Below, one piece after another: positions 8,938-16,947 of a stretch of 51,133 bases of DNA; the stretch's first letter is position 1, and every line of letters begins with the position of its first letter. The notes beneath the pieces are model-generated. The model was not told where the DNA came from. It did not search any database and saw only the letters and a list, made by a program, of their open reading frames with translations. The position numbers and the translations under genes are program-made. The stretch lies in assembly GCA_024407875.1 (NCBI GenBank), contig JAKSVT010000016.1, forward strand, positions 1 through 51,133, given 5' to 3'. The DNA comes from Alphaproteobacteria bacterium (lineage in GTDB: Bacteria; Pseudomonadota; Alphaproteobacteria; CAAGCB01; CAG-977).

Positions 8938-9756
8938 CTATTCTTTCATTTTGGTCGTTTGTGAATAGAAAAATGCATATTGTTGCATTATTCCTGCGTT
9001 CGTTCCAAATTTTGCAAATGGATTTTCACCGTTGTAAATTGTATCTATTATTTTTTGTATCCAAGTATCAATTGGAACAGATGCTGTTCTATTGTACGCA
9101 AACAACGAAACACAATTTGCAACTTTGTTTCCAACACCATAAATCTTTTTTAATTCTTCAATTAAATCAAAATCATTAAATTTTTTAAGATTTTCAAGAT
9201 TAATTTTATCCAAATTAACACTACTAATAGCATCTAAAACATACGGTAATCTATATCCCAATTTACAATCCAAAAGATTATTTTCATTTGCTTTAGATAA
9301 TTGTTTTACTGATGGAAATGTATATATTTCCTCTTTGTCATTTTTTATTAAAGTTCCAAATTTTTTACATATAATTTCAACTGAAGTTTTTATAGCAGGG
9401 ATACTTTTCCTTTGAGAAATTATAAACGTAATTAACATTTCAAAAGGATCTTGCCTTAAAATACGAATACCTTTCCCGTATTCAACAGCTTTGTACATAA
9501 ATTCATCTTCTGTGTTAACAGATTTTCTAATTTTTTTATAATTTCTATCAAAATTAAAATATGAATACCAAAATGTATTCCATTCATCTTCTGAACAGCT
9601 TATCTCATACTTTGTATTATCAATTTGCTTTATATACAAAATCTTATCTAAGCAAATAAATCTAAAAGAATTATCATTAAACTTTTTTACTCGAAAACAC
9701 TGACCACTATTTGCAATTTTTTGCAAATCAATATCATCTTGAATTTCTATATACAT
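8938..9756 (-). CDS. 8-oxoguanine DNA glycosylase/AP lyase, OGG1 type
   Basis: A 272-residue base-excision repair enzyme predicted to remove 8-oxoguanine and cut the abasic site. Residues 1-90 look like the OGG N-terminal domain, with a GQCFR start motif near 18-22. Residues 100-270 form the HhH-GPD fold. The helix-hairpin-helix YGVGNKVANC carries Lys211, the Schiff-base nucleophile position, and Asp230 in VPIDTWI matches the catalytic Asp. The length and the single-domain layout resemble the clostridial OGG1 group rather than MutM, which is the usual alphaproteobacterial enzyme, so gene transfer is plausible. The gap to the upstream charged-protein gene is 6 bases, so the two are likely co-transcribed. 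The ribosome site is weak. Confidence 0.88.
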   Translation of the reverse strand: MYIEIQDDIDLQKIANSGQCFRVKKFNDNSFRFICLDKILYIKQIDNTKYEISCSEDEWNTFWYSYFNFDRNYKKIRKSVNTEDEFMYKAVEYGKGIRILRQDPFEMLITFIISQRKSIPAIKTSVEIICKKFGTLIKNDKEEIYTFPSVKQLSKANENNLLDCKLGYRLPYVLDAISSVNLDKINLENLKKFNDFDLIEELKKIYGVGNKVANCVSLFAYNRTASVPIDTWIQKIIDTIYNGENPFAKFGTNAGIMQQYAFFYSQTTKMKE

Positions 9757-9762
9757 TATATA

Positions 9763-11160
9763 TTAGCGAGATCTTCTAGCATTCATCAAAGTTTGCATTT
9801 TGATTTTTTCAAAAGCTTCTTGTCTTTTTTCACTTTGTTGTTTTAAACGAGATTGCAAACTACATTTAGCATTTAATTTAGGTTTATCTAAAGCTTCTTT
9901 TCCTGCTTTTTGTTCTTCAGAAATTTTTTCTTCGCTTACGCCATACTGTTTATAAATAGCTTTCAAGCGAAGATCTGTTTTCTTCTTTTGATCTTCCCAA
10001 ATTTCTTTACGTTGAACCGAAAATTCTTTTTTCTGAGCATTAAATGTTTTTTTGGCTTCTGTCAAATTTTCATTTGTATATTCTTCTGGCAAATCATCAT
10101 AAGCCCAATTTTTAAATCTCTCAATATCACCAACTACAACATCTTTACCTTGAGCATTATGCAATTTTAATTCTTGACACTTTTTATCCAAAACAGCCAA
10201 TTTTGCAGTTAAAACATTTTTATGAAATTTCTTTTCTTTTTCTATTTCTTTTCTCTCTTCTTTAGAAAAATCATCTTTTTTAACTAAATTTAATTGTTTT
10301 TTACCTGTAATAGTATCTTGTTTAGGGTCAAGAGATATAATACCAAAACGTGCAGCTTGCTCTTTCATTTTCATTTCTTTTTCAGTAAGAGCTTCACCTT
10401 TTGCTTCTTTTTCAGCAATAGTCTTGGCAACTCCATTTTCACCAAACATTTCTTTACGTAAAGCTTCAATATGATCCTTAGCATGAAGCTCTCTCTTTTC
10501 TTTCATAATTTCATCAAAGCGTTTCTTTTCTTCTTGAACAATTTGATTCTTCATTTTATCGATTTTATTTTCGGTACGACGATTTGTTTGTTCCCAACGC
10601 TTTTTCTCGTTTTTGATATCTTTTACAGCTCTTAAAGCCATAGCTTCAGCAGCTTTTCTTGCAGCTTCTTCTTTTTCTTTTTTTACTTCTTTCTCATGCA
10701 AATCTTTAATAGCATCATGGCGTTTTTCTTCAGCAGTTTTTAATTGCTTAGAATTTTCTAGCTGTTCTGCCTTTTCACTTTTTATACCAAATGTTTTAAT
10801 ACCTCTACTTTCACAAGCTCTACGCAAAGCTTCAACAACTTCAGGAGGCAAATCATCAACAGTAGATACCCAGCCATTTTCAATTACTTGTTTAATCAAA
10901 TCATTAATCTTAGAACTTAAAACGGCTTTACGTTCTTCTCTTTTCATTTCGACAAATTCGGCTTTTTTATCTCCACTATCTAAGATTTTTCCGCCTCTTT
11001 TTGTAACGACTTCTACAACAGTTTGCCCATTTTCATCTGTTGTCATGTGAACATCTTTAATTTTTCCGTTTCTATTACGGCCTCTTTCTTGGTCTTTTTG
11101 CATTTCAGTCCAAGCATTATAAACATGCATTACATCTTCATTTTGTCCATTTTCAGCCAT
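9763..11160 (-). CDS. Charged coiled-coil protein with a possible LPD7-like segment
   Basis: A 465-residue soluble protein, very rich in Lys and Glu, of unknown function. Residues ~50-125 hold a small globular part (GGKILDSGDK near 56, then IENGWVSTVDDLPPE and ALRRACESRGIKTFG). Its layout resembles the LPD7 domain of mobile-element proteins: a strand with GD, a helix, GW, then a helix ending in a Gly. Residues ~130-460 are long charged helices, probably coiled coils, ending in a basic tail (LMNARRSR). There is no signal peptide or membrane segment. An AAGGATG ribosome site precedes the ATG. The gene lies 18 bases after the 784-aa gene and 6 bases before the glycosylase gene, so these three probably form one transcript. 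Confidence 0.7.
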   Translation of the reverse strand: MAENGQNEDVMHVYNAWTEMQKDQERGRNRNGKIKDVHMTTDENGQTVVEVVTKRGGKILDSGDKKAEFVEMKREERKAVLSSKINDLIKQVIENGWVSTVDDLPPEVVEALRRACESRGIKTFGIKSEKAEQLENSKQLKTAEEKRHDAIKDLHEKEVKKEKEEAARKAAEAMALRAVKDIKNEKKRWEQTNRRTENKIDKMKNQIVQEEKKRFDEIMKEKRELHAKDHIEALRKEMFGENGVAKTIAEKEAKGEALTEKEMKMKEQAARFGIISLDPKQDTITGKKQLNLVKKDDFSKEERKEIEKEKKFHKNVLTAKLAVLDKKCQELKLHNAQGKDVVVGDIERFKNWAYDDLPEEYTNENLTEAKKTFNAQKKEFSVQRKEIWEDQKKKTDLRLKAIYKQYGVSEEKISEEQKAGKEALDKPKLNAKCSLQSRLKQQSEKRQEAFEKIKMQTLMNARRSR

Positions 11161-11178
11161 AATTTCACATCCTTATAA

Positions 11179-13533
11179 TTAACGTGCACTATCACGGAAT
11201 TTATATTGACCAAGAATATTCCTCTTAACTTCTGATGAAAATTGTTTAGAAGCCTCTTCAGCATAACTACCTTTCTTATAGTCATGATAGCCTGTTAAAG
11301 TATCACCATCTTTAGACATCTTAGCAAATTGCTTATTTGTAGCAACATCTAGTTCTTTATTCTTTGAACGCATCTTTCCAACAGCTTTCAACTTATCTGA
11401 CAAACCAGGTCCAGCAAATTCTCCACTAGTATAAACAGCAATCATATTACCATCGAATTCATTAGCCAAAGGCTTTGCCATTGAACTTGGATTTTCAACA
11501 CCTTCTTTTGTTTTCTTAGCAAGCATTTCTTTAACAGCTTCTGTTGCACCCATATAATTTGCAGAAATGTTTCGTCTTGTCTCAGTTAAACCTTTCTTGC
11601 TTTCATCTGTCATAAGCTTTTCAGGAACATTAACTTCATCAGGGCTTATTTCTCTTTCTTCACACATTTTATAGAATTTATCTCTATTAGCTAAATCCTT
11701 CTTCTCTTCTTCAGTAAGTTCTTTCTTATCATTTATTTTAGCATCTAAAGCTTCCCATGATGCTTTTGTCTTATCAGAATAAGCTTGTTTAGCATCATAT
11801 TTTTCCTCAGCTTGTCTTCTTTGTAAATCGTTTAACACACTTTCTGTAAATGCAAAGTCTCTATCATAACATTCTTTTACTATATCACTTTGTTCTCTAG
11901 AAAGTTTTCCATCTTTACCAGGAATCAAACCTACTTTATCAATTTTTTCATCTAACGACAAAGTTTTGAAAGCTTCATATTCTTTCTCTTCTTTTTCCTT
12001 ATCTTCTTTGTCTTTATCATCTGTTGTTGTTTTAAACTTATCGTTTCCTGCTGCAACTAATTTCTTATTAAATGGTCCCAAACCCTCTTTACTATATTTT
12101 TCTACTAATTTTGGTTCAGCTGGCTCATCTGCATGTTTAGCTTGAATCTTTGGATAACGATTATCTAAATCTGCAACATAATCATTAATTGTATGACCTA
12201 ATTTATCAGGAGATTGTAATTGACTGCATGCTTCATCAGCAGCCATAATCATTTCTGGTGTTGGAACAAAATCTTTTGTAGGCATTCCTAATACACGGCA
12301 TGCAATATACATTTGTTTCTTAAATTCATCAGAACCATCAATTGTTGCAAAATCCCAACCTTTCATTTGTCCCATACGAACCATCGTTAAGCAATCATTT
12401 AATGTTGGAACTGCAGTTTTACCATTAAGTTCTGTTACACCACAAAATTGAACATTATCACCAGCAACAAATACTCTTTTTGAACTATCCAAATTCATTA
12501 TTGCTACGCCATCTTTACGCTCCACATCTTTAATTTTAGAGAAATATGACGCATATTGAGGATTTGATAAGGATCCTTCTATTTCATGTAAATCTATCCA
12601 ACGTTTTAAATCTTCTGGAGTAGCTCTAAGATTATTATTATTTGCAGGAGGTACATATCCCTCTTCCTCATCTGTCTCTTCTTCTATATGAGGAGTATCA
12701 TCTTGAGTAAATGTAAATGAACCACCATGGCCTTCAGGTTCAACAGGTCTTACATATTCTTCACCTGGATTATTAATTACAGTTTCTGGTTGTACAACAG
12801 GTTCTTCAACAGATGGTTCCACTACAACAGGTTCCTCAACTTGGACATTATCTTCAACTGGAGCATTTTCAAGTTCTTCTGGTTTAACAACATCAAAGAA
12901 ATTAACTGTATCCCCATCATTTACATTTTCCTGTTCATGAGAAGGTTCTTCATATTGAATTGTATGATCTTGAGCTTGCTCTTCGATTGGATCAATTGTT
13001 GGTTGCTGAAAATCATCTAATACTTGATCTACCGTTTGTTCTTCTCCCATTTGTGCATCATCTTGAGATACAACAGGTTCTTCAATATTTGAATTTTCAA
13101 AATCCTCTGGCTTAGCAACATCAAAGAAATTAATTGTATTTTCATCGTTTGTATTTTCTTGGTCATGCTTAGGCTCTTCATATTGAATTGTATGTGCCTT
13201 GGCTTGTTCTTCTAAAGGATCTTTTGTTGAATCATTAAAATTATCAAAAATTTGATCAAAACTCTCTTCATTATCTTTTGCCTCATCAATATGATCAGAA
13301 ACATATTGATCAGCTTCTTTTTTTGAAATTCCATATTTTGCTAAGGCTTCATAGAAATCAATTGTTGTACCAATTTCTTCTTCATTTGTATGAGAAGGTT
13401 GCTCGTACTGAATAGTGTGGCTTTCACGTTGTTCTGAAAGAGGATCATATCCATATTTTTGTTGTCTATATTCTTTTTTTCTTTGTTCGTTTAAAAATTG
13501 CTCTAAAATACGATCTTGTTTACTTTTAGCCAT
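11179..13533 (-). CDS. Large acidic repeat protein with a probable LPD7-like domain
   Basis: A 784-residue protein of unknown function. The N-terminal ~290 residues are acidic and carry three copies of a ~40-residue repeat (about 30-68, 105-145 and 181-224), each with a HTIQYE-P-H core followed by a (D/N)F(Y/F) motif. Residues ~340-430 resemble the LPD7 large polyvalent protein-associated domain: a VAGDN strand, a helix, then GWDFATIDGSDEFKKQ and a helix ending LGMP. LPD7 is known from relaxases and other proteins of conjugative elements and secreted effectors. The C-terminal half is charged and helical. No relaxase or nuclease motif is visible. A TAGGAG ribosome site precedes the ATG. It is the first gene of a likely three-gene unit. 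Confidence 0.7.
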   Translation of the reverse strand: MAKSKQDRILEQFLNEQRKKEYRQQKYGYDPLSEQRESHTIQYEQPSHTNEEEIGTTIDFYEALAKYGISKKEADQYVSDHIDEAKDNEESFDQIFDNFNDSTKDPLEEQAKAHTIQYEEPKHDQENTNDENTINFFDVAKPEDFENSNIEEPVVSQDDAQMGEEQTVDQVLDDFQQPTIDPIEEQAQDHTIQYEEPSHEQENVNDGDTVNFFDVVKPEELENAPVEDNVQVEEPVVVEPSVEEPVVQPETVINNPGEEYVRPVEPEGHGGSFTFTQDDTPHIEEETDEEEGYVPPANNNNLRATPEDLKRWIDLHEIEGSLSNPQYASYFSKIKDVERKDGVAIMNLDSSKRVFVAGDNVQFCGVTELNGKTAVPTLNDCLTMVRMGQMKGWDFATIDGSDEFKKQMYIACRVLGMPTKDFVPTPEMIMAADEACSQLQSPDKLGHTINDYVADLDNRYPKIQAKHADEPAEPKLVEKYSKEGLGPFNKKLVAAGNDKFKTTTDDKDKEDKEKEEKEYEAFKTLSLDEKIDKVGLIPGKDGKLSREQSDIVKECYDRDFAFTESVLNDLQRRQAEEKYDAKQAYSDKTKASWEALDAKINDKKELTEEEKKDLANRDKFYKMCEEREISPDEVNVPEKLMTDESKKGLTETRRNISANYMGATEAVKEMLAKKTKEGVENPSSMAKPLANEFDGNMIAVYTSGEFAGPGLSDKLKAVGKMRSKNKELDVATNKQFAKMSKDGDTLTGYHDYKKGSYAEEASKQFSSEVKRNILGQYKFRDSAR
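12862..13446 (-). repeat. Three diverged in-frame repeats of ~40 codons
   Basis: Within the 784-aa gene, three repeats start at about 13446, 13221 and 12993. Each encodes a D-P-(L/I)-x-E-Q start, then the HTIQYE core and a (T/D)x(I/V)(D/N)F(Y/F) end. Copies 2 and 3 are the closest and extend through FFDV-KPE. They point to internal duplication of a short binding motif. Confidence 0.75.
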
Positions 13534-13673
13534 AACAACAAACTCCTATAAAATACAATTATTGTTATTATATAGATAGCATATTTATTTTAAAATTCAT
13601 AGATGTTTTTGCGAAAAATTTTATTTTTTTGTCTAATATTTTTAAATTTAACAAAAGTGAAATATTCTTTAAA

Positions 13674-13713
13674 GTACAAAAAAGGCACCTGCTATAAAAC
13701 ATAACAAGTGCCT
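13674..13713 (-). terminator. Intrinsic terminator after pgk
   Basis: A 9-bp stem with one wobble (13683-13691 with 13705-13713) has T runs on both sides. It ends pgk on the minus strand and could work in both directions. Confidence 0.8.
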
Positions 13714-13734
13714 ATTTTTTTCAAAAAAATTAAA

Positions 13735-14919
13735 TTATTTTTCTAAAGCTACAACGCCTGGAAGAGCTTTTCCTTCCATCCATTCTAAGAATGCGCCACC
13801 AGCTGAAGACAAATATGATAATTTTGTAGCTACACCAGCTTTCTTCAAAGCAGAAACTGTATCGCCACCACCACCAATTGACTTCAAACCTTTAGCTGTT
13901 AAATCAGCTACAGCTTCAGCAATAGCAAATGTTGCTTTATTGAAAGGCTTAATTTCGAAAGCACCAACAGGACCATTCCAAATTACAGTCTTGCATTCTG
14001 CTAATTTAGCATTTACGTTCTTAACAGATTCTGGACCAATATCTAAAATCATCTTGTCAGCAGGAACTGCTTTAACATCTACTGTTTCATTAGCTGCATT
14101 TTCAGCAAATTCTTTAGCAACAACTGCATCAACTGGTAAAATAATTTCACAATGAGCAGCTTTAGCTTTTTCCATAATTTCACGAGCTGTATCAGCCATT
14201 TCTTTTTCACATAAAGAAGAACCAACTTCAACACCTTGTGCATACAAGAAAGTATTAGCCATACCGCCACCGATAACTAACTTATCAACTTTCTTTACTA
14301 AGTTTCCTAACAAATCTAACTTTGTAGAAACCTTAGCGCCACCAACAATAGCAGCTACTGGACGAACAGGATTTCCTAAAGCAGAATCCAAAGCTTCTAA
14401 TTCAGCTTGCATTAACAAACCTGCTGCATTTGGTTTTAATTTTGCCATACCTTCTGTTGAAGCATGAGCACGGTGAGCACATGAAAAAGCATCATTTACA
14501 TAGATATCTACGTCTTTTGCTAATTTAGCAGCAAATTCAGCATCATTCTTTTCTTCTTGAGCATAGAAACGTAAATTTTCTAACATAATTACGTCGCCAT
14601 TTTTCATAGCTTTAATAGCTGCTGTTACTTTTTCGCCAATGCAATCATCAACAAATGTAATCTTTTGTCCTAATGATTTTTCTACATCTGCTACGATTTG
14701 ACCTAAGCTCATTTCTGCAACGAATTGACCATTTGGACGGCCAAAGTGTGATGCGATAACAACTTTTGCACCTTTTGCTTGTAAAGCTTTTACTGTTGGT
14801 ACAAAACGATCAATTCTTGTTGTATCTGTAACTTTTCCTTCTTTAAAAGGAACGTTCAAGTCAGCACGTACGAAAACAACTTTTCCTGCTGCTTCTAAAT
14901 CTTTAATTGTATTAAACAT
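13735..14919 (-). CDS. pgk: Phosphoglycerate kinase
   Basis: Glycolytic and gluconeogenic enzyme of 394 residues, interconverting 1,3-bisphosphoglycerate plus ADP with 3-phosphoglycerate plus ATP. The N-terminal substrate site is seen in [11 protein letters not shown] (near 16-26) and in SHFGRPNG. The nucleotide side shows [10 protein letters not shown] (near 195) and the Gly-rich [11 protein letters not shown] near 345-356, which is the ATP-binding loop, followed by the STAGGA-like [10 protein letters not shown]. The length is normal. It lies downstream of gap, the usual glycolytic order, but a strong terminator between them means read-through or an extra promoter must supply its mRNA. Confidence 0.97.
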   Translation of the reverse strand: MFNTIKDLEAAGKVVFVRADLNVPFKEGKVTDTTRIDRFVPTVKALQAKGAKVVIASHFGRPNGQFVAEMSLGQIVADVEKSLGQKITFVDDCIGEKVTAAIKAMKNGDVIMLENLRFYAQEEKNDAEFAAKLAKDVDIYVNDAFSCAHRAHASTEGMAKLKPNAAGLLMQAELEALDSALGNPVRPVAAIVGGAKVSTKLDLLGNLVKKVDKLVIGGGMANTFLYAQGVEVGSSLCEKEMADTAREIMEKAKAAHCEIILPVDAVVAKEFAENAANETVDVKAVPADKMILDIGPESVKNVNAKLAECKTVIWNGPVGAFEIKPFNKATFAIAEAVADLTAKGLKSIGGGGDTVSALKKAGVATKLSYLSSAGGAFLEWMEGKALPGVVALEK

Positions 14920-14957
14920 ATTTTTTCCTTGAATTAAACAAGATTAAATTTAAACCT

Positions 14958-14991
14958 AAAAAAACGGCTTCTCTTTTTCAAGGGAAGCCGT
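14958..14991 (-). terminator. Intrinsic terminator between gap and pgk
   Basis: An 8-bp perfect stem (14964-14971 with 14984-14991), extendable inward, is followed on the minus strand by a run of seven T. It lies 3' of gap and before pgk, so gap mRNA should be more abundant than the gap-pgk transcript. Confidence 0.85.
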
Positions 14992-15007
14992 CTGTTATTT
15001 TCCCATA

Positions 15008-16018
15008 TTAGAGGAATTTTGCCATAGCAACTGCTGTATCTGACATACGATTTGAGAAGCCCCATTCGTTGTCGTACCAGCTCAAAATGCGCAAGAAGTT
15101 ACCATCGATAACTTTTGTTTGATCAGCGTGGAAGATTGAGCTGTGTGAATCATGTGTAAAGTCCATAGATACTAATGGTAAATCATTGTATCCTAAGATA
15201 CCTTTTAAACGACCTGATTCTGAAGCTGCTTTAACTGCTGCATTTACTTCTTCTTCTGTTGTTGATTTTTCTAATACAACTTTCAAGTCAACTACAGATA
15301 CATCTGGTGTAGGAACACGGATAGCTGAACCTTGTAATTTACCATTCAATTCTGGTAATACTAAACCAACAGCTTTTGCAGCACCTGTTGTTGTAGGAAT
15401 CATTGACAAAGCAGCAGCACGAGCACGATATAAATCTTTGTGCAATGTATCTACTGTACGTTGGTCACCTGTGTATGAGTGAATTGTTGTCATATAACCA
15501 CGAACAATACCGAATTTTTCGTGAATTACTTTAGCAACTGGTGATAAGCAGTTTGTTGTGCAAGAACCGTTTGATACAATCTTGTGTTCTGCTGTCAATT
15601 TATCATCGTTAACGCCATATACAACTGTTAAGTCAGCGCCTTTTGAAGGAGCAGAAACTAATACGCGTTTTGCACCAGCTTCTAAATGAACTTTTGCTTT
15701 ATCAGCATCTGTGAAACGGCCTGTGCATTCATAAACGATGTCGATGTCCATTTCTTTCCATGGCAATTTTGTTGGATCTGGTTCAGCAATAACTTTTACT
15801 GTTTTTCCATTTACTGTAATTGAATTGTCTGTTGCTGAAATTTCACCAGGGAAACGACCATGAACTGAATCGAATTTCAACAAGTGAGCATTAGCTTGAG
15901 GTGAACCCAAATCATTGATAGCAACAACTTCAACATCTGTTCTGCCAGATTCTGCGATAGCACGATATGCTAAACGACCAATACGACCAAAACCATTAAT
16001 AGCAACGCGAACTGCCAT
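15008..16018 (-). CDS. gap: Glyceraldehyde-3-phosphate dehydrogenase, type I
   Basis: A 336-residue tetrameric enzyme oxidising glyceraldehyde-3-phosphate to 1,3-bisphosphoglycerate with NAD(P)+. The Rossmann motif NGFGRIGR is at 8-15 and the catalytic Cys153 is in SNGSCTTNCL. The His partner is in TTIHSYTGDQ, with the TTTGAAKAVG segment following. INDLG (35-39) carries Asp36, the residue usually linked to NAD preference. A GGAG ribosome site precedes the ATG. A candidate extended -10 promoter lies ~75 bases upstream, and a 450-base region with further promoter and operator-like elements lies beyond it. Confidence 0.97.
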   Translation of the reverse strand: MAVRVAINGFGRIGRLAYRAIAESGRTDVEVVAINDLGSPQANAHLLKFDSVHGRFPGEISATDNSITVNGKTVKVIAEPDPTKLPWKEMDIDIVYECTGRFTDADKAKVHLEAGAKRVLVSAPSKGADLTVVYGVNDDKLTAEHKIVSNGSCTTNCLSPVAKVIHEKFGIVRGYMTTIHSYTGDQRTVDTLHKDLYRARAAALSMIPTTTGAAKAVGLVLPELNGKLQGSAIRVPTPDVSVVDLKVVLEKSTTEEEVNAAVKAASESGRLKGILGYNDLPLVSMDFTHDSHSSIFHADQTKVIDGNFLRILSWYDNEWGFSNRMSDTAVAMAKFL

Positions 16019-16094
16019 TTGAATAACTCCTATAAAAAAAATAAAACTTTTTCATTATTGCCCACATTACATGGGACTTTTTGAAAACGACTGA

Positions 16095-16103
16095 ATTATA
16101 TCA
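16095..16103 (-). promoter_or_regulatory. Candidate extended -10 promoter of gap
   Basis: The minus strand reads TGATATAAT, an extended -10 (TGN plus TATAAT). No good -35 is visible at 17 bases, as often with extended -10 promoters. Transcription would start near 16088 and give a 70-base leader. A second TATAAT lies at 16230-16235 further upstream. Confidence 0.45.
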
Positions 16104-16468
16104 TATTTTAAAAAAAATAAAACTATTTTTTTGTTATCAATATATATTTTTAAATATAAGTTTGTTTTACTAACAACGCCTCTTTAAATTACGACAAATA
16201 TAGTCGTATTTCTTACTTAAAACAAGAAGATTATAGCCTAAAACAAATAAAAACTATATTTTACTATTTTTGACTAAATTAACCAAAAGCTTCACACCAA
16301 CCAACTTATTTGTTCGTACCTTAAGTATCGACCGTCAGCGTCGTGAACTTCATTTATTCCCTATCATGTGGCAATAAAATTTATGTCATCTTCCAATATA
16401 GGAGAGGAGAAAAAAAATAGTTTTTAAAGAGGAATCATTATGGAAAATAAAAAAAATCTAATGCCCCC
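16104..16468. other. Intergenic region with a palindrome and a local GC-rich hairpin
   Basis: This is the largest stretch without an obvious gene. A perfect inverted repeat TACGAC-N7-GTCGTA lies at 16190-16208, just downstream (minus strand) of a TATAAT at 16230-16235, and looks like an operator. Bases 16314-16350 are clearly richer in GC than the surroundings and form a hairpin (CGAC 16329-16332 with GTCG 16340-16343, plus outer AAGT/ACTT). That may be part of a small RNA. I recognise no known RNA family. Confidence 0.35.
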
Positions 16469-16654
16469 TTACTCATCATCATCTGATTGAATGAGCATTT
16501 CTTTAACTTCATAGTCTTTTGGGAGTGCTGACATTCTTTGTGGGAGAGAGCTTGAAGGAAAGTATTTTTCTTTACTCACTGTAATTGAAGACAACTCTTC
16601 ATCTTCGAGTTCTACAAATTCTTCATCTTTTTTCATTTTTTCTGTTTTTTCCAT
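16469..16654 (-). CDS. Small acidic hypothetical protein
   Basis: A 61-residue protein I do not recognise. It is highly charged: a Lys/Glu N-terminus (MEKTEKMKKDEEF), an acidic stretch ELEDEEL near 16-22, a Ser/Pro middle (FPSSSLPQ) and an acidic end (SDDDE). There is no membrane segment. A GGGAG-type ribosome site precedes the ATG. The isolated position, with long untranslated DNA on both sides, suggests its own promoter. The ELEDEELSSIT segment weakly recalls leader peptides of modified peptides, but there is no Gly-Gly site and no modifying enzyme nearby. Confidence 0.5.
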   Translation of the reverse strand: MEKTEKMKKDEEFVELEDEELSSITVSKEKYFPSSSLPQRMSALPKDYEVKEMLIQSDDDE

Positions 16655-16877
16655 GGTACTTCTCCCACAAAAAATAGCTCTTATATTAAATATAACGAAT
16701 GAAATGAAAAATAGTTACAGAAAAAGTTTTTGGTAAATTTTTACTGTTATTTTGATGTAGAAGAATGTTTTAAACAAACAAACTTTTTCACGACTATAAG
16801 AACTGCAAATAAGATTACTGCTTGATTTTAAATCTTAATCCCTCAACTCTCTCATATTTCAAGAAATTTATCTTAAT

Positions 16878-16919
16878 AAAAAAACAAAACCAACAGCATT
16901 TACTATAACTGTTGGTTTT
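16878..16919 (-). terminator. Intrinsic terminator after the GalT-like gene
   Basis: An 11-bp perfect stem (16886-16896 with 16909-16919) with a 12-base loop is followed on the minus strand by G and seven T. It lies 29 bases after the stop codon. The bases from 16655 to here hold nothing else I recognise apart from the presumed promoter of the 61-aa gene. Confidence 0.88.
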
Positions 16920-16947
16920 AAAAATATTTTCCAATTGAATACTAGAA

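Noticed and set aside
10613-11050. 145-codon plus-strand reading frame
   Set aside because: It is the complement of the Lys/Glu-rich 465-aa gene, and its Ser/Phe-rich composition is what such antisense frames produce.
9763-13533. Integrated mobile element
   Set aside because: LPD7-like similarity hints at one, but there is no integrase, transposase, relaxase, flanking repeat or tRNA-linked attachment site.
16469-16654. RiPP precursor peptide
   Set aside because: ELEDEELSSIT weakly recalls a leader peptide, but there is no Gly-Gly site, no clear core peptide and no modifying enzyme or transporter nearby.
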